Assembly: GCF_900626135.1 (NCBI RefSeq)
Contig: NZ_LR130786.1
Coordinates: 697,767-761,766 of the forward strand
Direction: 5' to 3'
DNA length: 64,000 nt
Source of the DNA: Senegalia massiliensis
GTDB taxonomy: Bacteria; Bacillota; Clostridia; Tissierellales; SIT17
The translations under genes were made by a program, and so were the position numbers. Numbering within the stretch: position 1 is the stretch's first letter; the number at the start of each line of letters is the position of its first letter. Below are positions 28,903 through 36,688 of the stretch, piece after piece. The notes under the pieces were generated by a model. The model worked only from the letters and a program-made list of their open reading frames with translations, was not told the DNA's origin and ran no database searches.

Positions 28903-31278
28903 TTTCCATACTTTAGTTACTAATACTGTCATATCATCTTTACTATTATCACTTGATATATCTATTGAATTTTTTAAAATTTGATCAGCTATTGTTTGTG
29001 GATTTTTACTATTTATATTTTCTATTATATCTTTCATCCATTTTTCTTTGTCATAAACCTCTTCATTTGAATCTAACAATCCATCTGACATCATTATTAT
29101 AAAATCCCCATCTTCAATATTACTCTCATAAATATTAAAATCTACCTCTTTTAATATTCCAACTGGAAGTGTGTTGGAATTTATTATCTCAACTCTATCT
29201 CTCCTTTTTATAAAAGTAGGAGCTGAGCCTATTTTTATAAATTGAGCATTTCCTTTATATAAGTCTAAAATAGACATATCAATAGTTGTAAAAACTTCTT
29301 CATTAGATTTTAATACTAATATTGAATTTATAGTTCTTAATGCCAATTCTTTATCATATCCTGCTTCCAAGAATTTTTCTAATAAATTTATGGTAATACT
29401 ACTTTCTGTTTTAGCCTTTTCTCCTCTACCCATACCATCACTAAGTACTGCGTAATAGTTATTTTGTCTTTCACCAAATGTATAACTATCTCCAGAAATA
29501 TAATTATCATTATCATAACACACCGCAACTCTTGTCACAGAACTATATCTATTGGATTTTATAAGTTTGAATCTTACTCCTTTATCATAGTCTAAATCAC
29601 TTGTAGAAAATCTATCCCTTATTAATCTATATCCTACTACCTCTGATGCTATATTAATCACCTTAGAAATCATCCTTTCTTTATTACAAGTTATTTTTAA
29701 ATCTATATATATTTCAAACTTTCCTTCATTTGATTCTGTAACTGTTATTTCTTTTATAGGTATATCTTCTTTTCTTAATTCACTGAATATAGTTCTTTCA
29801 ACTTCTTCTTTGAATCTTATATCTGTATATATTTCTTTTGCTAAATCTTTTATTATATTGCTTACACCATTTAATTGTTGAGATACCATTTGTCTACTTT
29901 CTGTAATTTTTTTCTCCCATTTATAATTTAATCTATAAATATTAAATATATTATTTATTTTTTCAACGAAATTATTTTTATTTTTACACCTATTATGAAA
30001 CAATTCTGGTAAATCTCTTTCAGAAATTACTCCTTTATTTTCTAATTTTACTATTACTTCAAACATTTTATTATAAGTATTATAAAAATCATTTTTCCAA
30101 CATATTCTATTCATTGAACATTTACCACATATTTCAGAAGAAATAGAATCCATTAAAGAGGATATATCATTTTCTTCTAATATATTTTCTCTATAAGAAA
30201 CTTTCTTGAGAATATCTGATAATTCTTTGAATACACTTGAAAATTCATTTAATCTTCTAAAAGTAATATCTTTTATTCTATTACTATATACATCTTCTAC
30301 TAAATAACCTCTATCTGATCCTATAATTATTTTATTACTAACTCCAGAAATTTTCTTAGAAACTATAAAGAATATAATAGATGCTATTACTATTTCTTTA
30401 AATCCTATTATTTCTGTAGAAAAACCATTTATATAAAATGACATTATCAAATTTCCTAAAGTAAAACCTAATATTATTCCAATTTTACCTATATCCTTAA
30501 ATACACCGGCAAGTAACCCTGATATAGCAAATATTGAGATTATATATGGCATGTCCACCTTAGACATTGAGCTTATAAGTCCTATACTAACACCTATAAC
30601 AGTAGCCATACTTATACCTCTTGTATATGCAAAAAACAATATAAGAAAAACTCCTAATATATCCATTATAGATAAAGAAAATATTGAAATATCCGATACT
30701 CCTGTCACTGCTATGGATAACATAATTACTGATGAAATCATTTCTTCATTAGTGAATAATCTATTCTTAATATTATCTAAAAAATTTATGCTATATGTAA
30801 ATATAAATGATATTGAGAAAACTATAATTGATTCAAACATAATTATCATTAAATCATATATATAAAAGTCAGTTCCTATCATAATCATACTTCTAAAAAT
30901 AAAAAGTATAGATGCTGTTAATAGTGAGAAAAATATTTTTTTGTCTTTAAAATCTAATATATTAATTAATAAATATAGCATAACCATGGGAATAATATAT
31001 TGATAACTATTTAAACCATGTATTGTTATAGTTCCAATAGATACTGCTATTAATATAGAAATCTTAGATTTATACTTAAAAGAGTACGATACTAAAAAAG
31101 CTATTCCAAAAGGTGTTAAGTTATTCATTACAGATGCTCTAGATATACATAAAGAAATTAAAAATAATGCTATACTATTCATTGTAATTTCTTTTTTATA
31201 TATTTCTCTTAACATTTGTATAATCATTTTCTTACTATCTTTCTTAATTTTTAGATTATTTAATTCCGTATTTATCAT
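28894..31278 (-). CDS. spoIIE: Stage II sporulation protein E (SpoIIE)
   Basis: Membrane-bound PP2C phosphatase that dephosphorylates SpoIIAA to activate SigF in the forespore and interacts with the division septum. About 794 residues. N-terminal third: roughly ten transmembrane helices; middle: a regulatory region with a cysteine cluster (ICGKCSMNRICWKNDFYN); C-terminal PP2C domain with VLSDGMGRGEKAKTES and DFIIMMSDGLLDSNEE, keeping the metal-binding aspartates. I use the ATG at 31278 (GGATGGTGG before it) rather than the ATG four codons upstream. The promoter has the unusual 21-base spacing of Bacillus spoIIE. Confidence 0.97.
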   Translation of the reverse strand: MINTELNNLKIKKDSKKMIIQMLREIYKKEITMNSIALFLISLCISRASVMNNLTPFGIAFLVSYSFKYKSKISILIAVSIGTITIHGLNSYQYIIPMVMLYLLINILDFKDKKIFFSLLTASILFIFRSMIMIGTDFYIYDLMIIMFESIIVFSISFIFTYSINFLDNIKNRLFTNEEMISSVIMLSIAVTGVSDISIFSLSIMDILGVFLILFFAYTRGISMATVIGVSIGLISSMSKVDMPYIISIFAISGLLAGVFKDIGKIGIILGFTLGNLIMSFYINGFSTEIIGFKEIVIASIIFFIVSKKISGVSNKIIIGSDRGYLVEDVYSNRIKDITFRRLNEFSSVFKELSDILKKVSYRENILEENDISSLMDSISSEICGKCSMNRICWKNDFYNTYNKMFEVIVKLENKGVISERDLPELFHNRCKNKNNFVEKINNIFNIYRLNYKWEKKITESRQMVSQQLNGVSNIIKDLAKEIYTDIRFKEEVERTIFSELRKEDIPIKEITVTESNEGKFEIYIDLKITCNKERMISKVINIASEVVGYRLIRDRFSTSDLDYDKGVRFKLIKSNRYSSVTRVAVCYDNDNYISGDSYTFGERQNNYYAVLSDGMGRGEKAKTESSITINLLEKFLEAGYDKELALRTINSILVLKSNEEVFTTIDMSILDLYKGNAQFIKIGSAPTFIKRRDRVEIINSNTLPVGILKEVDFNIYESNIEDGDFIIMMSDGLLDSNEEVYDKEKWMKDIIENINSKNPQTIADQILKNSIDISSDNSKDDMTVLVTKVWKKR

Positions 31279-31311
31279 TAGAACCACCATCCTCTATCGT
31301 TACCTACATAT

Positions 31312-31344
31312 ATTCTAACAAAGTAAAAGTAAAATATTTGTCAA
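31312..31344 (-). promoter_or_regulatory. Spo0A-type promoter of spoIIE
   Basis: Minus strand TTGACA (31339-31344) and TAGAAT (31312-31317) separated by exactly 21 bases. Promoters with long spacers activated by Spo0A~P are known for Bacillus spoIIE (21) and spoIIG (22). TGACAAA overlapping the -35 resembles a second, weaker Spo0A site. Confidence 0.75.
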
Positions 31345-31370
31345 TTATGGTTGTCCAAACTTAAAAACTT

Positions 31371-31377
31371 TTCGTCA
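31371..31377 (-). promoter_or_regulatory. Spo0A box upstream of spoIIE
   Basis: TGACGAA on the minus strand (consensus TGNCGAA), about 27 bases upstream of the -35. Confidence 0.6.
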
Positions 31378-31463
31378 TAAAAGTAGATTTTTTTTATTTT
31401 TTTAACTAACTATCAGCTTTACCATGTTTTTTTGATTCTACAAATTTTTCAAATATAATAAAA

Positions 31464-31501
31464 AACGATATATTAAAATGTTAACATTTTAATATATCGT
31501 T
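31464..31501 (-). terminator. Terminator after yabR
   Basis: Perfect 38-base palindrome (arms AACGATATATTAAAATGTT and complement, centred on GTTAAC), with a T-rich tail on the minus strand. The region 31279-31553 otherwise holds the spoIIE promoter and Spo0A sites. Confidence 0.8.
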
Positions 31502-31553
31502 TAATAAATATTATGATTGCTATAATAAATCAAATATTATTATTTTATTGAAT

Positions 31554-31949
31554 TTAAGATTTAGAATTCATACCTCTTTTTGAATCCCTAGATTTAATTT
31601 GATCTTGTCTTTCGTTACTGTCTTTTAGAAATTTTGAAAGTTTGTCTTCAAATGATAAGCCTTTCATCTTTGGATCAGCTTTTTTTGACCAATCAATTTC
31701 TTGTGGATTACTTGTTTTTGGTTTAGCTTGTCTTATGGATAAACTAATTTTGCCTTTTTCCATAGATAAAACTTTTACCTTAACTTTTTGTCCTTTTTTC
31801 AAATAATTATTAATATCTTTAACATAATCATCTGAAACCTCAGAAATATGAACTAATCCAGTCTCACCTTCTCCTAGCTGAATAAACGCTCCAAAATTAG
31901 TTATACCAGTAACTGTTCCTTCAACAATACTACCTACTTTAACGGGCAT
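31554..31949 (-). CDS. yabR: S1-domain RNA-binding protein (YabR family)
   Basis: 131 residues. Residues 1-75 form an S1 OB-fold: VGSIVEGTVTGITNFGAFIQL, here cut as EGTVTGITNFGAFIQL, then GETGLVHISEVSDDYV, LKKGQKVKVKVLSM and KISLSIRQA. The remaining half is a basic, low-complexity tail ending RDSKRGMNSKS. Homologues (YabR, CvfD, GSP13) bind ribosomes or mRNA. Position between divIC and spoIIE is conserved with Bacillus. SD AAAGGAGGAG. Confidence 0.93.
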   Translation of the reverse strand: MPVKVGSIVEGTVTGITNFGAFIQLGEGETGLVHISEVSDDYVKDINNYLKKGQKVKVKVLSMEKGKISLSIRQAKPKTSNPQEIDWSKKADPKMKGLSFEDKLSKFLKDSNERQDQIKSRDSKRGMNSKS

Positions 31950-32033
31950 AAATACAATACTCCTCCTTTTAATATCTATACTAATCTACTAAAGTATATA
32001 TGAATATTTAATATCTGTCAATATACCTATTTT

Positions 32034-32420
32034 CTAAGGTGTTTCATCAAATACATTTTTTAACTTATTTTTATCTATGTAAATTATTTCATTAGGTTTT
32101 ACCATAAACAATTCTTCTCTTGCCACATTCTCTATATGTTCTAAAACTTTCTTATACTCTTCTTTTTGCTTCTCATTATCTAAAGAATTCATATAATTAA
32201 CTGGATTTTTAGCAGATGATATATTATTTAAATACTCAGCTTTTTTTTCGTTTTCAGAAATATACTCTTTTAATTCTGTTTTTTTCTGTTCTTGATCTTT
32301 TATATTAGATTCAAGTTTATTTATCTCAAACTCTTGTCTTATAAATATGCTTGCTAAATAGATAGTAAATATTATTATCAATATATATTTTATTTTAAAT
32401 TTATTTTTCTTCTTCTTCAT
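32034..32420 (-). CDS. divIC: Septum formation initiator DivIC/FtsB family
   Basis: Bitopic divisome protein. 128 residues: a very basic cytoplasmic start (KKKKNKFK), one transmembrane helix (YILIIIFTIYLASIFI), then an extracellular coiled coil of about 45 residues rich in Glu and Lys, and a C-terminal segment with EHIENVAREELFMVKPNEIIY, in part AREELFMVKPNEIIY, the family's conserved ending. Follows yabQ by about 90 bases. Confidence 0.9.
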   Translation of the reverse strand: MKKKKNKFKIKYILIIIFTIYLASIFIRQEFEINKLESNIKDQEQKKTELKEYISENEKKAEYLNNISSAKNPVNYMNSLDNEKQKEEYKKVLEHIENVAREELFMVKPNEIIYIDKNKLKNVFDETP

Positions 32421-32512
32421 ATTAGGTCCTCTATTCCTAAATAGTTTTATATATAATTATATTATATGCTATAATTTCCATATTTTAAAGCAATAAATAT
32501 AGAACATTATTC

Positions 32513-32962
32513 CTATTTTTTTCCCTTATCACTATCCTTATACCCATTTTTTATCTTTTTTAATATTTTTTTAAGAGGTTTTTTTATTATATTTATTAAT
32601 ATTTTAATAGGAGAGATTACGGTACCAAGTATTGTTTTAAATACCTTTATAATTTTATTCATAATAAAAATTAATATTTTTATTATATATTTACTAAATA
32701 TTATTTTATAAAGAATACTACCAACTAAAAATCCTAAAAAAACATACCATCTAAGTTCTGCTGAGTTAGTATAAAATAATAAAAGTAATACTATAATAGA
32801 TATTAATATAAAGAATATAGTGTCTTCTATCATTGTAGCAATTCTTTTTGGCTTCAGATAATATCTAAATACTCTATATAAATCATATATAAAGCCTAAA
32901 ATAATTCCACCTATAATTAATTTAATTAATATACAAAATTGTTCTAATACTAAATTTGACAT
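32513..32962 (-). CDS. yabQ: Spore cortex biosynthesis protein YabQ
   Basis: Membrane protein needed for spore cortex formation in Bacillus. 149 residues with about four transmembrane segments; the N-terminal half has IIGGIILGFIYDLYRVFR, a YabQ signature, followed by a strongly basic C-terminal tail (KKPLKKILKKIKNGYKDSDK). Lies 31 bases after yabP; the pair is conserved in endospore formers. SD TGGAGG. Confidence 0.92.
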   Translation of the reverse strand: MSNLVLEQFCILIKLIIGGIILGFIYDLYRVFRYYLKPKRIATMIEDTIFFILISIIVLLLLFYTNSAELRWYVFLGFLVGSILYKIIFSKYIIKILIFIMNKIIKVFKTILGTVISPIKILINIIKKPLKKILKKIKNGYKDSDKGKK

Positions 32963-32993
32963 ATTACTCCTCCAGTTAAAATAGACATTTTAA

Positions 32994-33272
32994 CTATTTA
33001 AACATTTTCTTTAAAAAACTTCCTTCTTTTGACCCTGTACTTGTTTTATTGCTATAAGCAAGAGACTCTATCATTCCTTCAATTTTAACATTTCCATCTT
33101 CAAGATTTAACTTGCTTATATTTAAAGATTCTCCTTTTATAGTTAAAGATCCTCTTACTGTATAAATCACTATTTGACTTTCATTAAAACTTTCTACTTG
33201 TTCTACTCCTGATATATTTAATTTTTCTCTATTTTCTAAAGATAAATTTTGTAATTTCATGTCCTTTTCCAC
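32994..33272 (-). CDS. yabP: Sporulation protein YabP
   Basis: 92 residues. The family core LSLENREKLNISGVEQVESF, then IVIYTVRGSLTIKGESLNI and LEDGNVKIEGMIESLAY, is intact; a short Ser/Lys tail follows. In Bacillus YabP is made in the mother cell under SigE and is needed for cortex formation. Start is GTG at 33272 with GGAGGGG before it. Forms a pair with yabQ. I could not define a convincing SigE promoter, although CATATCTT lies upstream. Confidence 0.92.
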   Translation of the reverse strand: MEKDMKLQNLSLENREKLNISGVEQVESFNESQIVIYTVRGSLTIKGESLNISKLNLEDGNVKIEGMIESLAYSNKTSTGSKEGSFLKKMFK

Positions 33273-33330
33273 ACTATCCCCTCCTTATATCTATAGAATA
33301 AGATATGAAACTGCATATTAATTTATTACA

Positions 33331-33371
33331 AAAAGCACCTGATAAATGAATTCATTTATCAGGTGCTTTTT
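33331..33371 (-). terminator. Terminator of rqcP
   Basis: Perfect palindrome centred on GAATTC (arm AAAAGCACCTGATAAATGAA), overlapping the rqcP stop and followed by TTTTTG; GC-containing stem with T-tail. Confidence 0.9.
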
Positions 33372-33612
33372 ATTCAACCACTTTATACATTTCTGATGAT
33401 TTTTCTTTAGGTGCATGTTCTAAAATTTTCAATACTTCTATTTTCATTGTATTATTACCAAAATTGATTTCGATTTTATCACCTACAGATACTTCCGAAC
33501 CTGCCTTTGCAACATTCTCATTTATTAAAACACGGCCAGTATCACATGCTTCTTTTGCTACCGTTCTTCTTTTTATTATTCTAGAATTCTTTAAGAATTT
33601 ATCTATTCTCAT
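33370..33612 (-). CDS. rqcP: S4-domain RNA-binding protein RqcP (YabO)
   Basis: Ribosome quality control factor that works with RqcH in alanine tailing of stalled nascent chains. 80 residues, a single S4 domain: MRIDKFLKNSRIIKRRTVAK, then DTGRVLINENVAKAGSEV and VGDKIEINFG. Length and position (next to yabP) match Bacillus yabO. SD AAGGGG. Confidence 0.95.
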   Translation of the reverse strand: MRIDKFLKNSRIIKRRTVAKEACDTGRVLINENVAKAGSEVSVGDKIEINFGNNTMKIEVLKILEHAPKEKSSEMYKVVE

Positions 33613-33676
33613 TTTTTCACCCCTTAAGATATATTATAATTCAATTTTATAATATTAAGCTTTATATTACAATATT

Positions 33677-34471
33677 CTAAATATACAAATCTCTTTTAGG
33701 ATAAACTCTAAATGTTCCTATCATACTAATTGCTATTATTATAACTGATATCACAATATAAACTAATTTCAATTCTAAATTCTCTAATATGTATGATGAT
33801 TTAAAGTATTCAAATGGAGTTATATATTTTAAAAAATCAATTTTATCTGTAAGTCCCATAAGTACAGATATTATATAAGTTACAAATAAAATTGTAAGTG
33901 AAATATTTCCCGATTTCTTATATCTTTTTGTTATTGAAGCTATAAGAATACCAATACTTAAAAATATTAATTGAGTTAAAAATATTCCTAGAAATAAAAG
34001 TAATAAAAACTTATAAAATTTTTCATCAGGATTATGTTGTAATCCCATTATAACTATAGTTAAAGCTGTTAAAAAATTTAAGCTTATAACTTCTAAAGTA
34101 GATGCTATGATTTTATTTACTATTACTTTTTTTCTTGAAACAGGAAGTGTAAATAAAAATTCAGCTGTTTTGTCTCTTTCTTCCTTTGAAATAATTGAAC
34201 TTCCTAAAAGTGATGCATGAATAGATAAAGGCAAATAGATATATAGTGAGATAAGACTCAAAAAACCAGATAAAGTAGTCATATCAGCATTACCCATCCC
34301 AAGTGCACTTAGTACTGAGTCTGGAAAAGCATTAAGTACATCATTTATTTCAGGACTATCTTTAAAAGCACTAAATTCTATAAACACAGCTATAATAAGT
34401 AAAATCATACTCACAGACCATATCATTCTAGATTTAAAATTAGATTTTAACTCTCTTCTAATTATGTTCAC
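33677..34471 (-). CDS. ABC-2 type exporter permease (second)
   Basis: Integral membrane subunit of an ABC exporter. About 264 residues, six predicted helices; the segment KEERDKTAEFLFTLPVSRKK between helices 2 and 3 is the coupling region that contacts the ATPase and closely resembles the one in the neighbouring permease. I place the start at GTG 34471 (SD AGAGAGG 8 bases before) instead of a GTG inside the SD. Probably forms a heterodimeric channel with the product of 34486-35289. Substrate unknown (antibiotic or peptide export is common in this family). Confidence 0.85.
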   Translation of the reverse strand: MNIIRRELKSNFKSRMIWSVSMILLIIAVFIEFSAFKDSPEINDVLNAFPDSVLSALGMGNADMTTLSGFLSLISLYIYLPLSIHASLLGSSIISKEERDKTAEFLFTLPVSRKKVIVNKIIASTLEVISLNFLTALTIVIMGLQHNPDEKFYKFLLLLFLGIFLTQLIFLSIGILIASITKRYKKSGNISLTILFVTYIISVLMGLTDKIDFLKYITPFEYFKSSYILENLELKLVYIVISVIIIAISMIGTFRVYPKRDLYI

Positions 34472-34485
34472 ATTTTTCACCTCTC

Positions 34486-35289
34486 TTACAATGAATGAAT
34501 ATCACGTTTTAAATATAAGATGTAACTTAATATAAAAGATACAAGCATAACTATTATTCCTATAAATAAAAAAGTTATATTATATTCTCCATTTTTCAAA
34601 ATATATCCTGGTTCAAAATAATAAAATGGAGTAATATACCCTAATAAATCACTATCTATTATGCCTCTTATTGAATTAACTACATAAAGACCTATAGTAA
34701 GGCCAAAGGAATAACTAAGTACTGATCTTACTTTGTTTACAATTACAGATATAAGCATGCCTATTCCAAGAAAAAATAATTGAAATACTGGTACTGTACT
34801 AAGCACTATAATTATATTTTGTTTATCATATACCTCTCCATTATTAAATATCTCAAGAGCTATAAAACTTGATATTGATATAGATATTGCAGTTACTAAT
34901 AATCCTAAAAAAGCTGCAAAAAATTTAGAAAAATATATCTTTTTTCTTGATACAGGTTTAGTCATTAAAAAATCTGCAGTCAATTCTCTTTCCTCTTCCG
35001 AAAGAATAGAAAAACCATAATTAGCACTTTGTATTGCAATTACAAGTTGTATAATACTAAATGTAAGAGTAAAATATCCTATCAATGTAGTAAAAGAAAG
35101 TCCAGATTGCATTCCAAAAGCTTGTAAAAATTCTTCTGGAAAGTTTTCCATAAGCTGATTAAAGCTTGCAGAGTCTTGAGCTAATCCAGGAAAAAATGCC
35201 ATATAAAATAACATAAATCCAGATATAGAAAGAGACCAAATAATTATAGATTTTATTTTCATTTTAAATTCATGCTTAAATATATTCAT
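34486..35289 (-). CDS. ABC-2 type exporter permease (first)
   Basis: About 267 residues, six predicted helices, with SEEERELTADFLMTKPVSRK as the conserved cytoplasmic coupling segment. The two permeases share this segment and layout, suggesting an old duplication. Start is the ATG at 35289 (AGGTAGG before it); a GTG three codons upstream touches the stop codon of the ATPase gene. Cotranscribed with the ATPase and the second permease. Confidence 0.85.
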   Translation of the reverse strand: MNIFKHEFKMKIKSIIIWSLSISGFMLFYMAFFPGLAQDSASFNQLMENFPEEFLQAFGMQSGLSFTTLIGYFTLTFSIIQLVIAIQSANYGFSILSEEERELTADFLMTKPVSRKKIYFSKFFAAFLGLLVTAISISISSFIALEIFNNGEVYDKQNIIIVLSTVPVFQLFFLGIGMLISVIVNKVRSVLSYSFGLTIGLYVVNSIRGIIDSDLLGYITPFYYFEPGYILKNGEYNITFLFIGIIVMLVSFILSYILYLKRDIHSL

Positions 35290-35298
35290 TATCTTCAC

Positions 35299-36171
35299 CT
35301 ACCTATAATAATGCATAAATATTTCTTCTAAAGTTGGCTCTTGAATCATAACATCCCTTAAATCTATTTTATTTATATTTTCTATCATTATATTTATATC
35401 ACCTTTATAGAAAAAAGTTATTTCATCTTGATTTTTTTCTAATTTTGTAACTCCATCAAAGTCAAATAAATCCTTGTTTAATTCTTGACCTCTTATAGAT
35501 ATTTTTTTATAATTATTTTCTCGAAGTGTTTTTATATCTTCAACCTCTACAATAGATCCTTTTCTAATAATAGCTACTCTATTACAAAGTTGTTGAACTT
35601 CTGATAATATATGAGATGAAAAAAATACAGTAGCACCTTTTTGATTTTCCTCTTTTATTATTTCAAAGAATTTCTGCTGCATTAGAGGATCTAATCCGCT
35701 TGTAGGTTCGTCTAATATAATTAATTTTGGTTCATGTAATAATCCTTGAACTATACCTACTTTCTTTTTATTTCCATAGGATAAGTCTTCTATTTTTCTG
35801 TCTAAATCTAATTCCATAGCATTTGAAAGCTTTTTTATCCTATTAGAATAATCCCCTTTATAAAAGCTTGCAGAATAATTAAGTAAATCTTTTACTTTCA
35901 TTTTTTCATAATAAAAAATCTCTGAAGGAAGATACCCTATATTTCCTCTTATTTCAGGACCACAATCTATAACATCTTTCCCAAATATTTTTGCTTTTCC
36001 TCCACTAGGATATATAAGATTTAATAATAATCTTATGGTAGTTGATTTACCAGCACCATTTGGTCCTATAAATCCAAATATTTCTCCTTCTTTTATATCT
36101 AAATTTACATCTTTTATCCCAAGTGATTTTCCATAATATTTTGTTAAATTTTCAGTTTCAATTATACCCAT
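35299..36171 (-). CDS. ABC exporter ATP-binding protein
   Basis: Hydrolyses ATP to drive the two permeases downstream. 290 residues: Walker A GPNGAGKSTTIRLL, Q-loop, a signature LSYGNKKKVGIVQGL (SYGNK in place of the classic SGGQ), Walker B LIILDEPTSGLDP, H-loop FFSSHILSEV, and a C-terminal accessory domain of about 80 residues typical of drug-export ATPases. First gene of a three-gene unit inserted between rqcP and hup relative to the Bacillus order. SD GAGGAGGGG. Its promoter carries a palindromic operator-like site. Confidence 0.92.
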   Translation of the reverse strand: MGIIETENLTKYYGKSLGIKDVNLDIKEGEIFGFIGPNGAGKSTTIRLLLNLIYPSGGKAKIFGKDVIDCGPEIRGNIGYLPSEIFYYEKMKVKDLLNYSASFYKGDYSNRIKKLSNAMELDLDRKIEDLSYGNKKKVGIVQGLLHEPKLIILDEPTSGLDPLMQQKFFEIIKEENQKGATVFFSSHILSEVQQLCNRVAIIRKGSIVEVEDIKTLRENNYKKISIRGQELNKDLFDFDGVTKLEKNQDEITFFYKGDINIMIENINKIDLRDVMIQEPTLEEIFMHYYR

Positions 36172-36190
36172 TAATTCCCCTCCTCAAAAG

Positions 36191-36240
36191 TTGACTTATA
36201 TGGTCAATTACAGAATATCATATGTTAAAAATTTAATCAA
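36191..36240 (-). promoter_or_regulatory. Promoter and operator-like inverted repeat of the ABC exporter
   Basis: Minus strand TTGATT (36235-36240), 17 bases, TATTCT (36212-36217). Just downstream, at the expected start of transcription, TTGAC-N7-GTCAA (36191-36207) is a perfect inverted repeat that could bind a repressor. No regulator gene lies in the cluster. Confidence 0.5.
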
Positions 36241-36251
36241 TAAAATAATAA

Positions 36252-36285
36252 AAAAACTTTGTTGATTGAAATCAACAAAGTTTTT
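36252..36285 (-). terminator. Terminator of hup
   Basis: Stem AAAAACTTTGTTGAT / ATCAACAAAGTTTTT with a short TGAA-type loop and a T-rich tail on the minus strand, just past the hup stop codon. Confidence 0.85.
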
Positions 36286-36289
36286 AAGA

Positions 36290-36571
36290 TTACTTATTAT
36301 TTACTGTTTCTTTTAATGTTTTTCCTGCTTTAAATACAGGTGCTTTTGATGCTGGTATTTGGATTTTTTCTTCAGGATTTCTTGGATTTCTTCCTTCTCT
36401 AGCTTTTCTGTGTCTAACTTCGAAAGTTCCAAAACCAACTAATTGAACTTTTTCTTCTTCAACTAAAGCTTCCTCTACACTTTTTATAAATGCATTTAAT
36501 GCTCCTTCTGCATCCTTTTTAGTCAACCCACTTTTTTCTGAAATACTTGTGATTAATTCTGCTTTGTTCAT
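36290..36571 (-). CDS. hup: DNA-binding protein HU
   Basis: Nucleoid-associated protein that bends DNA. 93 residues: dimerisation helices (MNKAELITSISEKSGLTKKD), then GFGTFEVRHRKAREGRNPRN, the beta-arm with the intercalating proline region, and FKAGKTLKETV at the C-terminus. SD AAGGAGG. Transcribed from an extended -10 promoter and closed by its own terminator, as expected for an abundant protein. Confidence 0.97.
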   Translation of the reverse strand: MNKAELITSISEKSGLTKKDAEGALNAFIKSVEEALVEEEKVQLVGFGTFEVRHRKAREGRNPRNPEEKIQIPASKAPVFKAGKTLKETVNNK

Positions 36572-36622
36572 TAATAATTCCTCCTTAATTTTTCATGTAT
36601 TAAGTATTGATTTATAAAATCC

Positions 36623-36631
36623 ATTATATCA
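36623..36631 (-). promoter_or_regulatory. Extended -10 promoter of hup
   Basis: Minus strand TGATATAAT (TATAAT at 36623-36628 with TG one base upstream). No strong -35 is visible at 17 bases. Confidence 0.55.
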
Positions 36632-36688
36632 TGGATCGAAAAGCTATAAATAGCTTATTCTAGTTTTTTTATGAAAATCCTTCTTTTT

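Noticed and set aside
33273-33330. SigE-like -10 (CATATCTT) upstream of yabP
   Set aside because: Only a partial match and no -35 with acceptable spacing, although SigE control is expected from Bacillus.
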